A stretch of DNA of 64,000 bases from positions 1-64,000 of the forward strand of contig NZ_AZED01000008.1 in NCBI RefSeq assembly GCF_001434145.1, written 5' to 3'. Both the position numbers and the translations under genes were made by a program. Shown here piece after piece: positions 43,300 through 51,915 of this stretch. The notes under the pieces are model-generated. The model was not told the origin of the DNA. It did not search any database and saw nothing but the letters and a program-made list of their open reading frames with translations. The DNA comes from Lentilactobacillus otakiensis DSM 19908 = JCM 15040 (lineage in GTDB: Bacteria > Bacillota > Bacilli > Lactobacillales > Lactobacillaceae). Every line of letters begins with the position of its first letter. Within the stretch, counting starts at the first letter, position 1.

Positions 43300-44136
43300 T
43301 TATTCCGGAATTGCAATGGTAAATCCAGGAGCTTCATCATCGATAAGACGGTGAGGATTATTGTAATAATAAATGCCGATTTGATATTGGGTCAATGCAT
43401 TCCGCTTTGTTTGACTGTAACTTTTGTCTAAACCAGCTTTGATTAACTTAAACCGAGTGTTATCGGAGATATTTGGCTTGTAAAATCGTTTATTAAAGTA
43501 TTTTTGGACAGTTGGAAATTCAAGAATATTTTTATACCCATCAACCCTAGGGCTTGCCCATGCCCAAGGACTGGCTCCATCTGCAGCCTTGGTAAGTTGA
43601 ATTGATAAATGAGTATTCGGGAATAGTTTTAAAACCTCGCGAGTTAGTTTTTGTGAAGGTGATTTTTGAACATAATGTAAATATTCAGAATCGGTGTTGA
43701 AATAACGATAATAAATATTGTTGAGTTGTTTGTAGTTTGGATTAATACCAGGAGTTAGATAACTATGCCAGACGATCCCACGTATTTTACTGGCTTCATT
43801 ACCATTCGGGGTGATTCCTTGAATATAGTAATAAAGTGATTTTTTTGAATTGTGGGACAAGATCAAGCTTTTGCCATAATATCGCCAACTATAATTCTTA
43901 TACTTTCGTAAGTTAGCTTTAGCTTTTGTATGGATACCGTTCCAAAGATAAGTATTCTTGGAATTATTAGCCAAGTGATATGCAACGTTAGCGTTGTTAC
44001 CAGTCATCCTTTTGACGACCGTGTAGCCAGAATCAGCTTTGGCATTGATCATAGTTGTGGTATAACCAACGATCAGACTCGAAATAATTAATGCAAACAT
44101 CTGAGATTTCTTTAAACTGAACATTTTCTTGGTCAT
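43300..44136 (-). CDS. Secreted protein with YxWN...G(Y/I)VW domain
   Basis: A 278-residue secreted protein. The signal peptide is cut near AKA (about 35). The shared domain follows (TYLWNGIHTKAKANLRKYKN, KSLILSHNSKKSLYYYI, IRGIVWHSYLTPG, about 60-145), then a C-terminal part with SQTKRNALTQYQIGIYYYN that may be a separate fold. I chose the ATG at 44136, with GAGGGG nine bases upstream. It is related in its N-terminal half to 26190-27338, 44313-44729 and 44794-46197. Function unknown, probably cell-surface. Confidence 0.72.
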   Translation of the reverse strand: MTKKMFSLKKSQMFALIISSLIVGYTTTMINAKADSGYTVVKRMTGNNANVAYHLANNSKNTYLWNGIHTKAKANLRKYKNYSWRYYGKSLILSHNSKKSLYYYIQGITPNGNEASKIRGIVWHSYLTPGINPNYKQLNNIYYRYFNTDSEYLHYVQKSPSQKLTREVLKLFPNTHLSIQLTKAADGASPWAWASPRVDGYKNILEFPTVQKYFNKRFYKPNISDNTRFKLIKAGLDKSYSQTKRNALTQYQIGIYYYNNPHRLIDDEAPGFTIAIPE

Positions 44137-44312
44137 TGTTAACATCCCCTCATGTTATTTATCCTTTGTATACCTGATCACGAGCTAGACTTGAAAATTA
44201 AAGATGCTCACAGCTCGTATGTTTGCGATGGCTTATATCTCTACTTGCTAATTGATGGACACAAAACGGATGGCCTAATCGAGTCACCTGTTTTGGATTT
44301 AATCATGTGAAA

Positions 44313-44729
44313 TTAGTTGTCTTCTGGTAATTGATTTGGATTATTACCTTTAGATTCATTAGGATTATGTCCCTTCGTTAAATAACCACGCCAAACCCAA
44401 CCTGTATTGTGTTGACCATCCACTTGGTAATACACACGCTTTTTAGATCCCTTTTGAAGAACCCAAACATCAACCACATTCCAAGTTTCGTATGGATATT
44501 TATTTAAGTTGGAATGTTTGCTAACTGTAGGTATTTTCCAAAGAATGGCACTCTTCTTTGGATTTTTAGTATGGTAAGGGACTCCTGGATAGGCTCTTCC
44601 CTTAATAACTTTCCACCCCGATTTAAGAACGATTCGTTGCTGTGCTGATACGGGCATAGTTGTGACCGGGAGCACAATACCAATCACAAAGACACTCAAA
44701 ATTATAGTTAACAAAATTCGTTTCTTCAT
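44313..44729 (-). CDS. Short secreted protein consisting of the shared surface domain
   Basis: A 138-residue protein: signal peptide (RILLTIILSVFVIGIVLPV, cut near VSA about 29) plus one copy of the shared domain (AILWKIPTVSKHSNLNKYPY, VWVLQKGSKKRVYYQVDG, GWVWRGYLTKGHNPNES). It has essentially nothing else, so it shows the borders of the domain, about 90 residues. AGAGGAAAG precedes the ATG. It may be a truncated paralogue or a free-standing domain protein. Confidence 0.72.
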   Translation of the reverse strand: MKKRILLTIILSVFVIGIVLPVTTMPVSAQQRIVLKSGWKVIKGRAYPGVPYHTKNPKKSAILWKIPTVSKHSNLNKYPYETWNVVDVWVLQKGSKKRVYYQVDGQHNTGWVWRGYLTKGHNPNESKGNNPNQLPEDN

Positions 44730-44793
44730 TCAGCTTTCCTCTTTTCAAATTGATTGTAGCTTGAAAGACACAGCGATAAATGACTTAAATGTT

Positions 44794-46197
44794 TCATGAG
44801 GCACTTTCATCACCATTCAAAAACCCATCATAATAACTGACTGGCTTATAAAGGTAAGGCAAGACTTCAGTATCGTTATCATTAAACGACTGAATTTCAC
44901 GTTCGTTCTCTGACGACCACCAAGTATCATTGCCGCTGGTTTTTAAGACTGATTTGGCAAAGGTCATGTGGATTTGGTTGCCCGGATTGAACGTGGGATT
45001 GTTGAATAAAACTTGATACTGGCTTTGCCAGTTACCATTTTCGTAATGGTACTGGGTAAAGCCGGAACTTGAAACCCGCCGATAATACTGAGACTTGGAT
45101 GTATCGATGAGTTTTAAGATTTTGCTTTGATGAACGGCGTAACTCACATTATCTTGAAAGGTGGGTGCGACGTACCAAATACCATCTTTCAAGGTTGGCT
45201 GAGTATTGGACAGCTTCAAGATGTTGCTTGTGGGAACGTATCGTAACCAACGATTCAAATCAACGAGCGAGAGGTTGTGGTTGGGGCCAAAGCCGTTACC
45301 ATAAACGTGGGTGATTGGACCGTTGCTGTAGGTTGCCACTTGAGCGTTGGGATCAGCGAAGTCAAAGCCGCGGCCACCGAATGGCATGACCGATACTTGA
45401 TTAACGTCATAGTTGGCGATTGGCTTGGCACCGTTTGGTAATTTAGCTAAATCCAAGACTGCTGAAAAGGCGTTGATTTCTTCCCAATTGCCACTGGTGG
45501 CGTTGCCGTTGAGGATTCCGATCATTGGCACGCGTACCCAATGCTTTGGTGCGTAATAAACCTTGCGCATGATGATGCGAGCACCGTTGTGGTTGCCATA
45601 GTTCAGCATTTCAGGAAGATAGGAATGACGCTTCTTCAAAAAATTAAGGGCTCGCTTTTGGTCGCTAAAGGATGGTATTTTGGCAAAACGACTGATGCCA
45701 TCCTGGTTAATCTTACCGTGAATTCGAGCCGAAGAGGAGTAGATGCCGGAAGCATTCCATTGGTCAATGTTCCGGGATGCACCACGGCGGAATGCCCGGT
45801 TGGATAGCAGCACGTTTAAGGTTGGGTAACTGTAGAAGCCGCCCTTGTAGTATTTGCCTTGAATCAGCTGTCCATGCCAGACATAACCCTTGATTTTATT
45901 ATTAGCGCTGTGAACGTAATAGTAACTGCCAAAGTAGTTGTGGGTTTTGATGGTCACCCGCTTGGTTGAGTAGAGATTGGTTCGTGGATAGTTCTTTAAG
46001 TTGTGGAGCTTCTTATTATAAGCAGCGTTCCACACGTAAATATTCTTGCCGGAGTTGGGCAGGAATGATGTCTTTTTAAATGTTTTATTAGTGGTTATTT
46101 TAGTTTTCGCATGAACAGAAGTTGCCGGTTGCACTGCGAACATTGAGATTGCGGCCAGCCCGGTAATTGCTCCCGTCAAGATAATTGACTTGTTCAT
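44794..46197 (-). CDS. Large secreted protein with the shared surface domain
   Basis: A 467-residue secreted protein. The signal peptide is cut near VHA (about 29). The shared domain (NIYVWNAAYNKKLHNLKNYP, KRVTIKTHNYFGSYYYV, KGYVWHGQLIQGKYY) is at about 50-125. A long C-terminal part follows with FLKKRHSYLPEMLNYGNHNG and VYGNGFGPNHNLSLVDLNRW and no recognised motif. The ATG at 46197 has AAGGGGGGA upstream. Three minus-strand genes (43300-46197) share the N-terminal domain and probably arose by duplication. Confidence 0.73.
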   Translation of the reverse strand: MNKSIILTGAITGLAAISMFAVQPATSVHAKTKITTNKTFKKTSFLPNSGKNIYVWNAAYNKKLHNLKNYPRTNLYSTKRVTIKTHNYFGSYYYVHSANNKIKGYVWHGQLIQGKYYKGGFYSYPTLNVLLSNRAFRRGASRNIDQWNASGIYSSSARIHGKINQDGISRFAKIPSFSDQKRALNFLKKRHSYLPEMLNYGNHNGARIIMRKVYYAPKHWVRVPMIGILNGNATSGNWEEINAFSAVLDLAKLPNGAKPIANYDVNQVSVMPFGGRGFDFADPNAQVATYSNGPITHVYGNGFGPNHNLSLVDLNRWLRYVPTSNILKLSNTQPTLKDGIWYVAPTFQDNVSYAVHQSKILKLIDTSKSQYYRRVSSSGFTQYHYENGNWQSQYQVLFNNPTFNPGNQIHMTFAKSVLKTSGNDTWWSSENEREIQSFNDNDTEVLPYLYKPVSYYDGFLNGDESAS

Positions 46198-46265
46198 GAA
46201 ATCCCCCCTTGGCCACATTATATGCCAGAAGAAGAACCCATGCCAATTTCACGGACCGTTTCAAA

Positions 46266-46281
46266 TGTTTCATGTGAAACA
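46266..46281. promoter_or_regulatory. parS-like ParB/Spo0J site 6
   Basis: TGTTTCATGTGAAACA, the most distal of the six copies from oriC in this window, lies between the surface-protein gene and the terminator at 46291. Confidence 0.8.
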
Positions 46282-46290
46282 CCGACGATG

Positions 46291-46333
46291 AAAAGCAGGC
46301 AACGAGTTTCGCGCTCGTTGCCTGCTTTTTTTC
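46291..46333. terminator. Strong hairpin terminator
   Basis: AAAAGCAGGCAACGAG / CTCGTTGCCTGCTTTT is a perfect 16-base-pair stem plus extra T. It has no plus-strand gene directly upstream, so it may insulate the following regulator gene or end an unannotated transcript. Confidence 0.85.
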
Positions 46334-46448
46334 GATTCAACAGATGTTACTTAACGTCGTAATTGAATCCTTGTAAATACAATTGCTGACAAGCAGAAAT
46401 ATTTTCTGTATAATAAATGGTACAATTAAGTTAACAAAGGATATTAAA

Positions 46449-46652
46449 ATGGAAATTAGTAAACAATTACGATTCTATCGTTCTCAAAACCATTTAACTC
46501 AGGATGCAGTTGCCCACGCGTTGAATATTTCAAGGAAGACTGTTTCAGGCTGGGAAAACGGGCGAAGTAAACCTGATATTGTCTGTACTGCCAAGCTCTG
46601 CCGATTGTATGGAATCTCATTTGAAGAATTGATCACGGCAGGCAAGCAATAG
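46449..46652 (+). CDS. Small XRE-family transcriptional regulator
   Basis: A 67-residue protein that is almost only a helix-turn-helix domain: EISKQLRFYRSQNHLTQDAVAHALNISRKTVSGWENGRSKPD in two stretches, the second helix being ISRKTVSGWENG (about 28-39). Such minimal XRE proteins act as dimeric repressors. I chose the ATG at 46449, with AAAGGA upstream, over a longer reading without a site. Its target is unknown; the following phosphatase locus is a possible one. Confidence 0.8.
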   Translation: MEISKQLRFYRSQNHLTQDAVAHALNISRKTVSGWENGRSKPDIVCTAKLCRLYGISFEELITAGKQ

Positions 46653-46778
46653 AGAAACGCTCCCTGCCAAACATTTACCCACTTTTTACAATTATTTTGC
46701 CGGTAATTTACGTCACCCAAGTACACTAAAGTTGAATCAGGAGTGGTTATCAGGGACTATCTGAAAGATGGTGAAATT

Positions 46779-46880
46779 ATGTCAACAATGTTAAACGAAA
46801 TCAAGCATACCCCCAAGTTGGGTTGGGAGATATCACTTGTGGTTTTGCTGATACTTGTTGTTCTGATAAGCATTTCATAG
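46779..46880 (+). CDS. Putative 33-residue single-pass membrane peptide
   Basis: The reading frame encodes a short polar start (MSTMLNEIKHTPKLGWE) followed by one membrane segment (ISLVVLLILVVLISIS) up to the stop. The ribosome-binding site is weak (GGTGA). It lies 25 bases before the secreted phosphatase gene. Small membrane peptides of this kind can be toxins or transport helpers, and I cannot decide. It is supported only by its composition. Confidence 0.4.
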   Translation: MSTMLNEIKHTPKLGWEISLVVLLILVVLISIS

Positions 46881-46905
46881 AAAAGGTCATCTTGGGAGGA
46901 TTAAC

Positions 46906-48672
46906 ATGGGAAGTAGACATAGTAGTGCAATTTTGAAAACGGTTCTGAAAAGTGCCTTCATTTTGACACTGACTGGAGCCGCTGTTTTAGGCTCACAGAC
47001 GAATGGAATTAAGGCGAATGCCAAATCAGACAGCAGTGTTTCAAGTGAATTGGACGCGGTCCCGGCATCATATGGGTATTTTGTTGATCAATATAAGCAA
47101 AACATTAAGACGAACAACACGCCAGACACCAATCCGGCGATTGCGTTATTCAATAACACATTCTTGAAATACTGGGACGCAAGTACTGGAACTAAGGTCA
47201 ACACGACCGTCATGCAGGAAAATTTGGATAAATCCATTCAGATCACTAATGGCGCTTCACAGGCAGAAATTGACCGATCATATTTAACGGACCGACGAGA
47301 TCTTCGGTACAATTTGATTAGTGGGTTTGGGCCGTACGCACCTGCATTTATTAAGGATACCAATGCTCAGACTGATTTCAATGCGGTTCCTGATGCACCA
47401 TTACCTGCAGGTTCACCATACAGCTCCATGCAATGGGCAGATGAAAACTCAACCCTTGGTTCAGCTGTAAAATTGGTCAATATTGCTGAAGATTCAGCTT
47501 GGTCAGGAACCGGGACCCCAAAGGCTTACATCAAGTTCACACGGCCATATCGTCAAAGCGATCAAGTTAAAGTTAACCCATATTTGACCAACGTCATGGC
47601 CAGCGCAGCAGCGACTGATTACGACTTCCCAAGCGGCCATACAACAGCTGCCTTTGAGACTGGGGAGACATTGGCGTACCTCTTCCCACAACGTTATCAA
47701 CAATTAATTACCCGTTCTTCTGAAGTTGGTTATGACCGAGTTCTTGCTGGTCGACATTCACCACTTGCTGTTATGGGTGGTCGAGTTATCGGAACTGCCA
47801 TGACTGCAGCAACTTTGAACGATCCTGATAACAAACAACTCATGAGTGAAGCTTATCAGGATACTCAAAAGGATTTGGCCAACGCTGAAGACAAATCAGC
47901 ACAGGATACATTCAGCGATTACCAGACGAACCTTAAAAATTACACTTACCGTCTCACTTATGGATTCTCCCCAGTCGGTGATACCACAAAACCAATGGTT
48001 GTTCCTAAGGGTGCTGAAGTTCTCCTGCAAACCCGTTTACCATATCTAAATGATACCCAACGCCGTGAAGTGCTCTTTACCACTGGCTTAACATCCGGTT
48101 ATCCAATGGAAGATGATACCGAAGGCTGGGGTCGTTTGAACCTCTTCAAGGCAGCTAACGGTTTTGGCGAATTCTTGAATGACACTACCGTCAACATGGA
48201 CGCTGCCAAGGGTGGTTTCAATGCTGCAGATACTTGGAAGAACGATATTTCCGGGAATGGCGGTCTGACCAAGGAAGGGACCGGATCATTAACCTTACTT
48301 GGTAATAACTCATACAAGGGTGGAACTACCGTTAAAGGCGGTACTTTGGTTGCCGCAAACGACAGTGCCCTTGGTGCCGGCAGCTTGAGCTTAACTAGCG
48401 GCAAGTTAACCTTATCCGCTAAGAATGTCACCGTTAAAGGCAATTACACCCAGAGCAGTAAAGGAATTTTGAACCTGGCATCAAATAACAAGGTTTCAGT
48501 TTCCGGCACCGCTAAACTTGGTGGTAAAGTCGTTATCAATAATGTGAAGGGACTTAAATCCGGAGTAGTTATTCTTAAATCTAACAAACTTTCCGGTAAG
48601 TTTGCCCATCACTCATTGCCTAAAGGTTGGCATTTGGACTACACTAAGCACAATGTCAAATTAGTTAAATAA
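46906..48672 (+). CDS. Secreted PAP2-type acid phosphatase with autotransporter-like beta repeat
   Basis: A 588-residue secreted protein. The signal peptide is cut near NAK/ANA (about 37). The PAP2 (class A acid phosphatase) domain shows KFTRPYRQ (about 209), DFPSGHTTAAFETG (about 240-253) and EVGYDRVLAGRHSPLAVMGG (about 270-289), so the active site looks intact. Residues from about 450 match the autotransporter-associated beta-strand repeat: GGLTKEGTGSLTLLGNNSYK then GGTTVKGGTLVAAN. That repeat is mostly found in Gram-negative autotransporters. It may serve to bind or form a surface beta-helix. AGGAGG-like GGGAGGA precedes the ATG. Confidence 0.88.
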   Translation: MGSRHSSAILKTVLKSAFILTLTGAAVLGSQTNGIKANAKSDSSVSSELDAVPASYGYFVDQYKQNIKTNNTPDTNPAIALFNNTFLKYWDASTGTKVNTTVMQENLDKSIQITNGASQAEIDRSYLTDRRDLRYNLISGFGPYAPAFIKDTNAQTDFNAVPDAPLPAGSPYSSMQWADENSTLGSAVKLVNIAEDSAWSGTGTPKAYIKFTRPYRQSDQVKVNPYLTNVMASAAATDYDFPSGHTTAAFETGETLAYLFPQRYQQLITRSSEVGYDRVLAGRHSPLAVMGGRVIGTAMTAATLNDPDNKQLMSEAYQDTQKDLANAEDKSAQDTFSDYQTNLKNYTYRLTYGFSPVGDTTKPMVVPKGAEVLLQTRLPYLNDTQRREVLFTTGLTSGYPMEDDTEGWGRLNLFKAANGFGEFLNDTTVNMDAAKGGFNAADTWKNDISGNGGLTKEGTGSLTLLGNNSYKGGTTVKGGTLVAANDSALGAGSLSLTSGKLTLSAKNVTVKGNYTQSSKGILNLASNNKVSVSGTAKLGGKVVINNVKGLKSGVVILKSNKLSGKFAHHSLPKGWHLDYTKHNVKLVK

Positions 48673-48740
48673 TAAAAAATGTTGACATCAATCTCAAAAT
48701 GGATTAGTATTTGTGTCAATCAGAAACATTAGATTTTGCT

Positions 48741-49011
48741 AAGACAAGGAGAGTAGTCTCTTAGAACTTTTTCAGGGAGAATCGGGTAAGTGAGAACGAT
48801 TCAAAAGCCTAAGTGATGAAAGTAGCCTTCGAGCGACGAATGCGAGCGAATTTGCGAGTGTTTGTTGGGAGCGCCCATTACAGCGCCAGTGTATCGCTAA
48901 AGCTTATTTGGCCGTACATGGTGAGTCGATAGTTGTGAAGCTGTCGAGAATTTGGGTGGTAACACGTGTAAACGTCCCTTAAGATCGTAAGGATCTTAAG
49001 GGACGTTTTTT
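48741..49011 (+). promoter_or_regulatory. T-box leader of brnQ (specifier probably GUA, valine)
   Basis: The T-box core GGGTGGTAACACG is at 48954-48966, followed by a 16-base-pair terminator AACGTCCCTTAAGATC / GATCTTAAGGGACGTT with T6 (48971-49011). Stem I starts near AAGGAGAGTAG (48746-48756); AAGG can pair with CCTT (48826-48829), placing GTA (48822-48824) plus G in the specifier position. Valine fits a branched-chain amino-acid transporter. The specifier is less certain than the T-box itself. The stretch 48673-49036 has no gene. Confidence 0.85.
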
Positions 49012-49036
49012 GTTTGCAATTAAGGAGGTCTTCAAA

Positions 49037-49201
49037 ATGAGAATTAGTTTAAATCGAACTAAATCAGGTGGGATTAGCCGAGTCACGAATGGTCAATTTG
49101 GATGGATTAAAAGAACATTGAGAAATTTAACGTCTGTAAATTATAAGGAGCGCTTAATATGGAAAAAACAACCAAAAAGTTATCATTTAAGCATTATCTA
49201 A
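49037..49201 (+). CDS. Small ORF between the T-box and brnQ
   Basis: A 54-codon frame starting MRISLNRTKSGGISRV, basic, ending SYHLSII. It has a very strong ribosome-binding site (AAGGAGG, eight bases before the ATG), stronger than many genes here, and overlaps the start of brnQ by 43 bases in another frame. It may be a real small protein or a translational coupling device that opens the brnQ start. No homology is recognised. Confidence 0.45.
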   Translation: MRISLNRTKSGGISRVTNGQFGWIKRTLRNLTSVNYKERLIWKKQPKSYHLSII

Positions 49202-50541
49202 TTATCGGTTCAATGTTGTTCGGGATGTTCTTTGGTGCTGGAAACTTGATTTTCCCCATTCATTTGGGACAGCTTGCTGGCGCCCACTGGATTACTGCTG
49301 GGATTGGCTTTCTGTTAACTGGAACCATTTTACCTTTACTTGCTATTATTGCGATTGCTGTAACTCACAGTAACGGAATTTATGACCTAGCCAAACCAAT
49401 TGGCAAACGTTACGCCACTTTCTTCATGGTACTGGTTTGTGCCACTCTTGGCCCACTGTTTGCGACTCCCCGGACGGCGACAACACCATTTCAAATTGCG
49501 TTTGCCAGCCATCTGAATCCTGCTCAACAACCAATGTGGCTATTGATTTACTCATTGATTTTCTCCGGGATCACTTTCTGGGCATCACGAAAACCCACTG
49601 GAATTATTAATTCAATTGGTAAAATTTTGAACCCTGCATTTTTAGCATTACTTGCCATTATTTTTGCATTTGCATTCATGAGCCCAATCAGTTCAGCTTC
49701 AAAGGCCCCAATTACGGATGCCGCTTATCAAAATGGTTCAATTCTCAACGGTTTTCTACAAGGTTATAACACGATGGATTGTATCGCCGGGTTGCTCTTC
49801 GGAATCGCCATCATTACTGCCATTAAGAGTTTAGGTGCCACCAGTGCTAAAGAAATTTCAATGACCACTATGAAATCTGGTGCCCTGGGCATCGGGCTTG
49901 AAGCAATTATCTATATTGCATTAATCTGGTTGGGCGCTACTAGCCTCGGCAGTTTCAAGTTATCCATTGATGGTGGGATTGCCTTTAACCAGATTGCCAA
50001 TCATTTCATGGGTATCACTGGTGAGATTCTGTTGGCAATGATGGCCACCTTGACATGTTTGACGACTGCTGTTGGTCTCTCAACTTCATTCTCAGAAGCT
50101 TTGCATGCTAAATTCCCATCCATTTCATATCGAACTTGGTTAATCATTGCCACTGGTTTATCATTTGGAATCGCCAACTTTGGCCTTGATACCATCATTG
50201 CTTGGTCAACACCAATGCTGATGTTCCTTTACCCACTGGCAATCACCTTGATTATCCTCTCAATTTCCTCACCATTGTTTGGTCATGACAGCCGGGTATA
50301 CATCTGGACAACCATCTTCACAATCATTCCAGCTATCTTGGATGCAATCGCCGCTGCCCCAGCAATCATTTCCAAGTCAGCGATTGCGACAACTATTTTG
50401 AAATTAGATGATTTTCTCCCAGGTGCCTCACTTGGGATGGACTGGTTACTGCCTGCTGCCATTGGTCTGATCATTGGTTTGGCAATCCACTTCATCACAG
50501 CTATGGGCGGTGCCAGAGCGACTCAAATCGAAAAAGACTAA
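49159..50541 (+). CDS. brnQ: Branched-chain amino acid:cation symporter BrnQ
   Basis: A 460-residue permease of the LIVCS family with about twelve membrane helices. Family pattern: GSMLFGMFFGAGNLIFPIHLGQLAG at the start (core MFFGAGNLIFP), TPRTATTPFQIAF and the helix with GATSLGSFK. It imports leucine, isoleucine and valine with Na+ or H+. AAGGAG precedes the ATG. The T-box leader ties its expression to charging of a branched-chain tRNA. Confidence 0.94.
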   Translation: MEKTTKKLSFKHYLIIGSMLFGMFFGAGNLIFPIHLGQLAGAHWITAGIGFLLTGTILPLLAIIAIAVTHSNGIYDLAKPIGKRYATFFMVLVCATLGPLFATPRTATTPFQIAFASHLNPAQQPMWLLIYSLIFSGITFWASRKPTGIINSIGKILNPAFLALLAIIFAFAFMSPISSASKAPITDAAYQNGSILNGFLQGYNTMDCIAGLLFGIAIITAIKSLGATSAKEISMTTMKSGALGIGLEAIIYIALIWLGATSLGSFKLSIDGGIAFNQIANHFMGITGEILLAMMATLTCLTTAVGLSTSFSEALHAKFPSISYRTWLIIATGLSFGIANFGLDTIIAWSTPMLMFLYPLAITLIILSISSPLFGHDSRVYIWTTIFTIIPAILDAIAAAPAIISKSAIATTILKLDDFLPGASLGMDWLLPAAIGLIIGLAIHFITAMGGARATQIEKD

Positions 50542-50557
50542 TTCATTTTAAAATGAA
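50542..50557. promoter_or_regulatory. Perfect palindrome after brnQ
   Basis: TTCATTTTAAAATGAA starts one base after the brnQ stop and lies about 75 bases upstream of the antiporter gene, near a possible -10 (ATATAATAG). It may be a weak terminator or an operator for the antiporter gene. Confidence 0.4.
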
Positions 50558-50632
50558 CACATATTAACATAGAACCTGAAACACATATAATAGAAGTTAA
50601 ACACATAATCTTAAGTGAAAGGAGGCCATCGC

Positions 50633-51856
50633 ATGTCCTTTATCGGTGCACTTTGCATACTACTGGTATTGACGACACTGGCGGGACATTTATCAAATCG
50701 AATCGGGGTACCATCAGTTATCGGCCAAATCTTGGTTGGCATCATCGTTGGACCAGCGGTGTTTGGCTGGATTCATCTCGATAATATGATCAATCTATTT
50801 TCTCAAATTGGTGTGATCATCCTGATGTTCATTGGTGGACTTGAAAGCAATTTGAAGCTGCTGCGAAAGTATTTGCGGCCGGCAATTGTGGTTGCCATCA
50901 TCGGCGTGATCTTCCCAGTTATCATGATTGGCGGCGCCTGTTGGGCATTTTCGTTCTCGCCTTTAGAGGCAATCTTCATCGGCGTCGTCTTCAGTGCCAC
51001 TTCAGTTTCAATTTCCGTTGAAGTGCTGCGAGATTACAAGTCGTTGGATACCAAGGAAGGTGCGACTATTCTGGGGGCAGCGGTGGCTGACGACATTATC
51101 GGCGTTATCCTACTGTCGATCATGATTAGCATCATGGGCACGCAAGGGGTTGCAACCGGCGGCTCATCTACCAGTTTGACCCTGGTTTTCATCGAACAAA
51201 TTGCGTTCTTCGGCCTGACATATTTAATGGTCAAGTGGATTGTGCCTTACATGATGCGAATTGGTGAACGCCTGCTGATGGCCTCCAGTGTGACAATTAC
51301 GTCGATGGTCATCTGCTTGGGAATGGCGTACATTGCTGAAGCAGTTGGCTTGAGTGGTGCGGTGGGTGCCTTCTTTGCTGGCATCGCCGTTGCCCATACC
51401 CCTTATCGAGACACAATTGAGAACCACATGGAACCAATTGGCTACGCAGTTTTTGTTCCGATGTTCTTTGTCAGCATCGGCTTGAACATGTCGTTTGCTC
51501 ACATTGGTGATTCACTGTTGTTCGTCGGAATTCTGACAATTCTGGCTTGCTTGAGCAAATTGTTTGGCTGTGGAATTGGCGCCTTGATGAATGGCTTCAA
51601 TCTGAACAGTTCTTATATGATTGGTTCAGGGATGATCTCCCGTGGTGAAATGGGATTGATCACCGCTCAGATTGGGTTCTCGTCAGGCTTGCTATCCGAT
51701 TCGTACTATTCAGATTTAATTTTAGTTATTATTCTTTCGACATTAATTGCACCATTCTTGCTGAAGCACGCGATTCATCTGTTGCCGGCTGATGACAAAG
51801 CCGATTTGCCATTAGGCGTTGAAGATGACTCGTCGGAACACGCTTCTGCTAGTTAA
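50633..51856 (+). CDS. Cation/proton antiporter (CPA2, KefB/NapA type)
   Basis: A 407-residue membrane protein with about twelve helices. Recognisable parts: NRIGVPSVIGQILVGIIVGP at the start, VFSATSVSISVEVLRD, GAAVADDIIGVILLSI (the paired Asp of the ion site, as in NapA), and MISRGEMGLITAQIG near the C-terminus. It exchanges Na+ or K+ for protons. There is no C-terminal TrkA-N domain, so it is of the short NapA-like type. The ATG at 50633 has AAAGGAGG upstream. Confidence 0.9.
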   Translation: MSFIGALCILLVLTTLAGHLSNRIGVPSVIGQILVGIIVGPAVFGWIHLDNMINLFSQIGVIILMFIGGLESNLKLLRKYLRPAIVVAIIGVIFPVIMIGGACWAFSFSPLEAIFIGVVFSATSVSISVEVLRDYKSLDTKEGATILGAAVADDIIGVILLSIMISIMGTQGVATGGSSTSLTLVFIEQIAFFGLTYLMVKWIVPYMMRIGERLLMASSVTITSMVICLGMAYIAEAVGLSGAVGAFFAGIAVAHTPYRDTIENHMEPIGYAVFVPMFFVSIGLNMSFAHIGDSLLFVGILTILACLSKLFGCGIGALMNGFNLNSSYMIGSGMISRGEMGLITAQIGFSSGLLSDSYYSDLILVIILSTLIAPFLLKHAIHLLPADDKADLPLGVEDDSSEHASAS

Positions 51857-51867
51857 CAGTGTATACG

Positions 51868-51900
51868 AAAAAAGTTAGGCGTTTTTGCCTAACTTTTTTG
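51868..51900. terminator. Bidirectional terminator
   Basis: AAAAAAGTTAGGC / GCCTAACTTTTTT is a 13-base-pair stem with A and T tracts between convergent genes. Confidence 0.92.
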
Positions 51901-51915
51901 TCGTCCAGATTATAA

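Noticed and set aside
48099-48443. 114-codon minus-strand frame within the phosphatase gene
   Set aside because: It mirrors the Gly/Thr/Leu-rich beta repeat and has no start signals. It is a shadow of the real gene.
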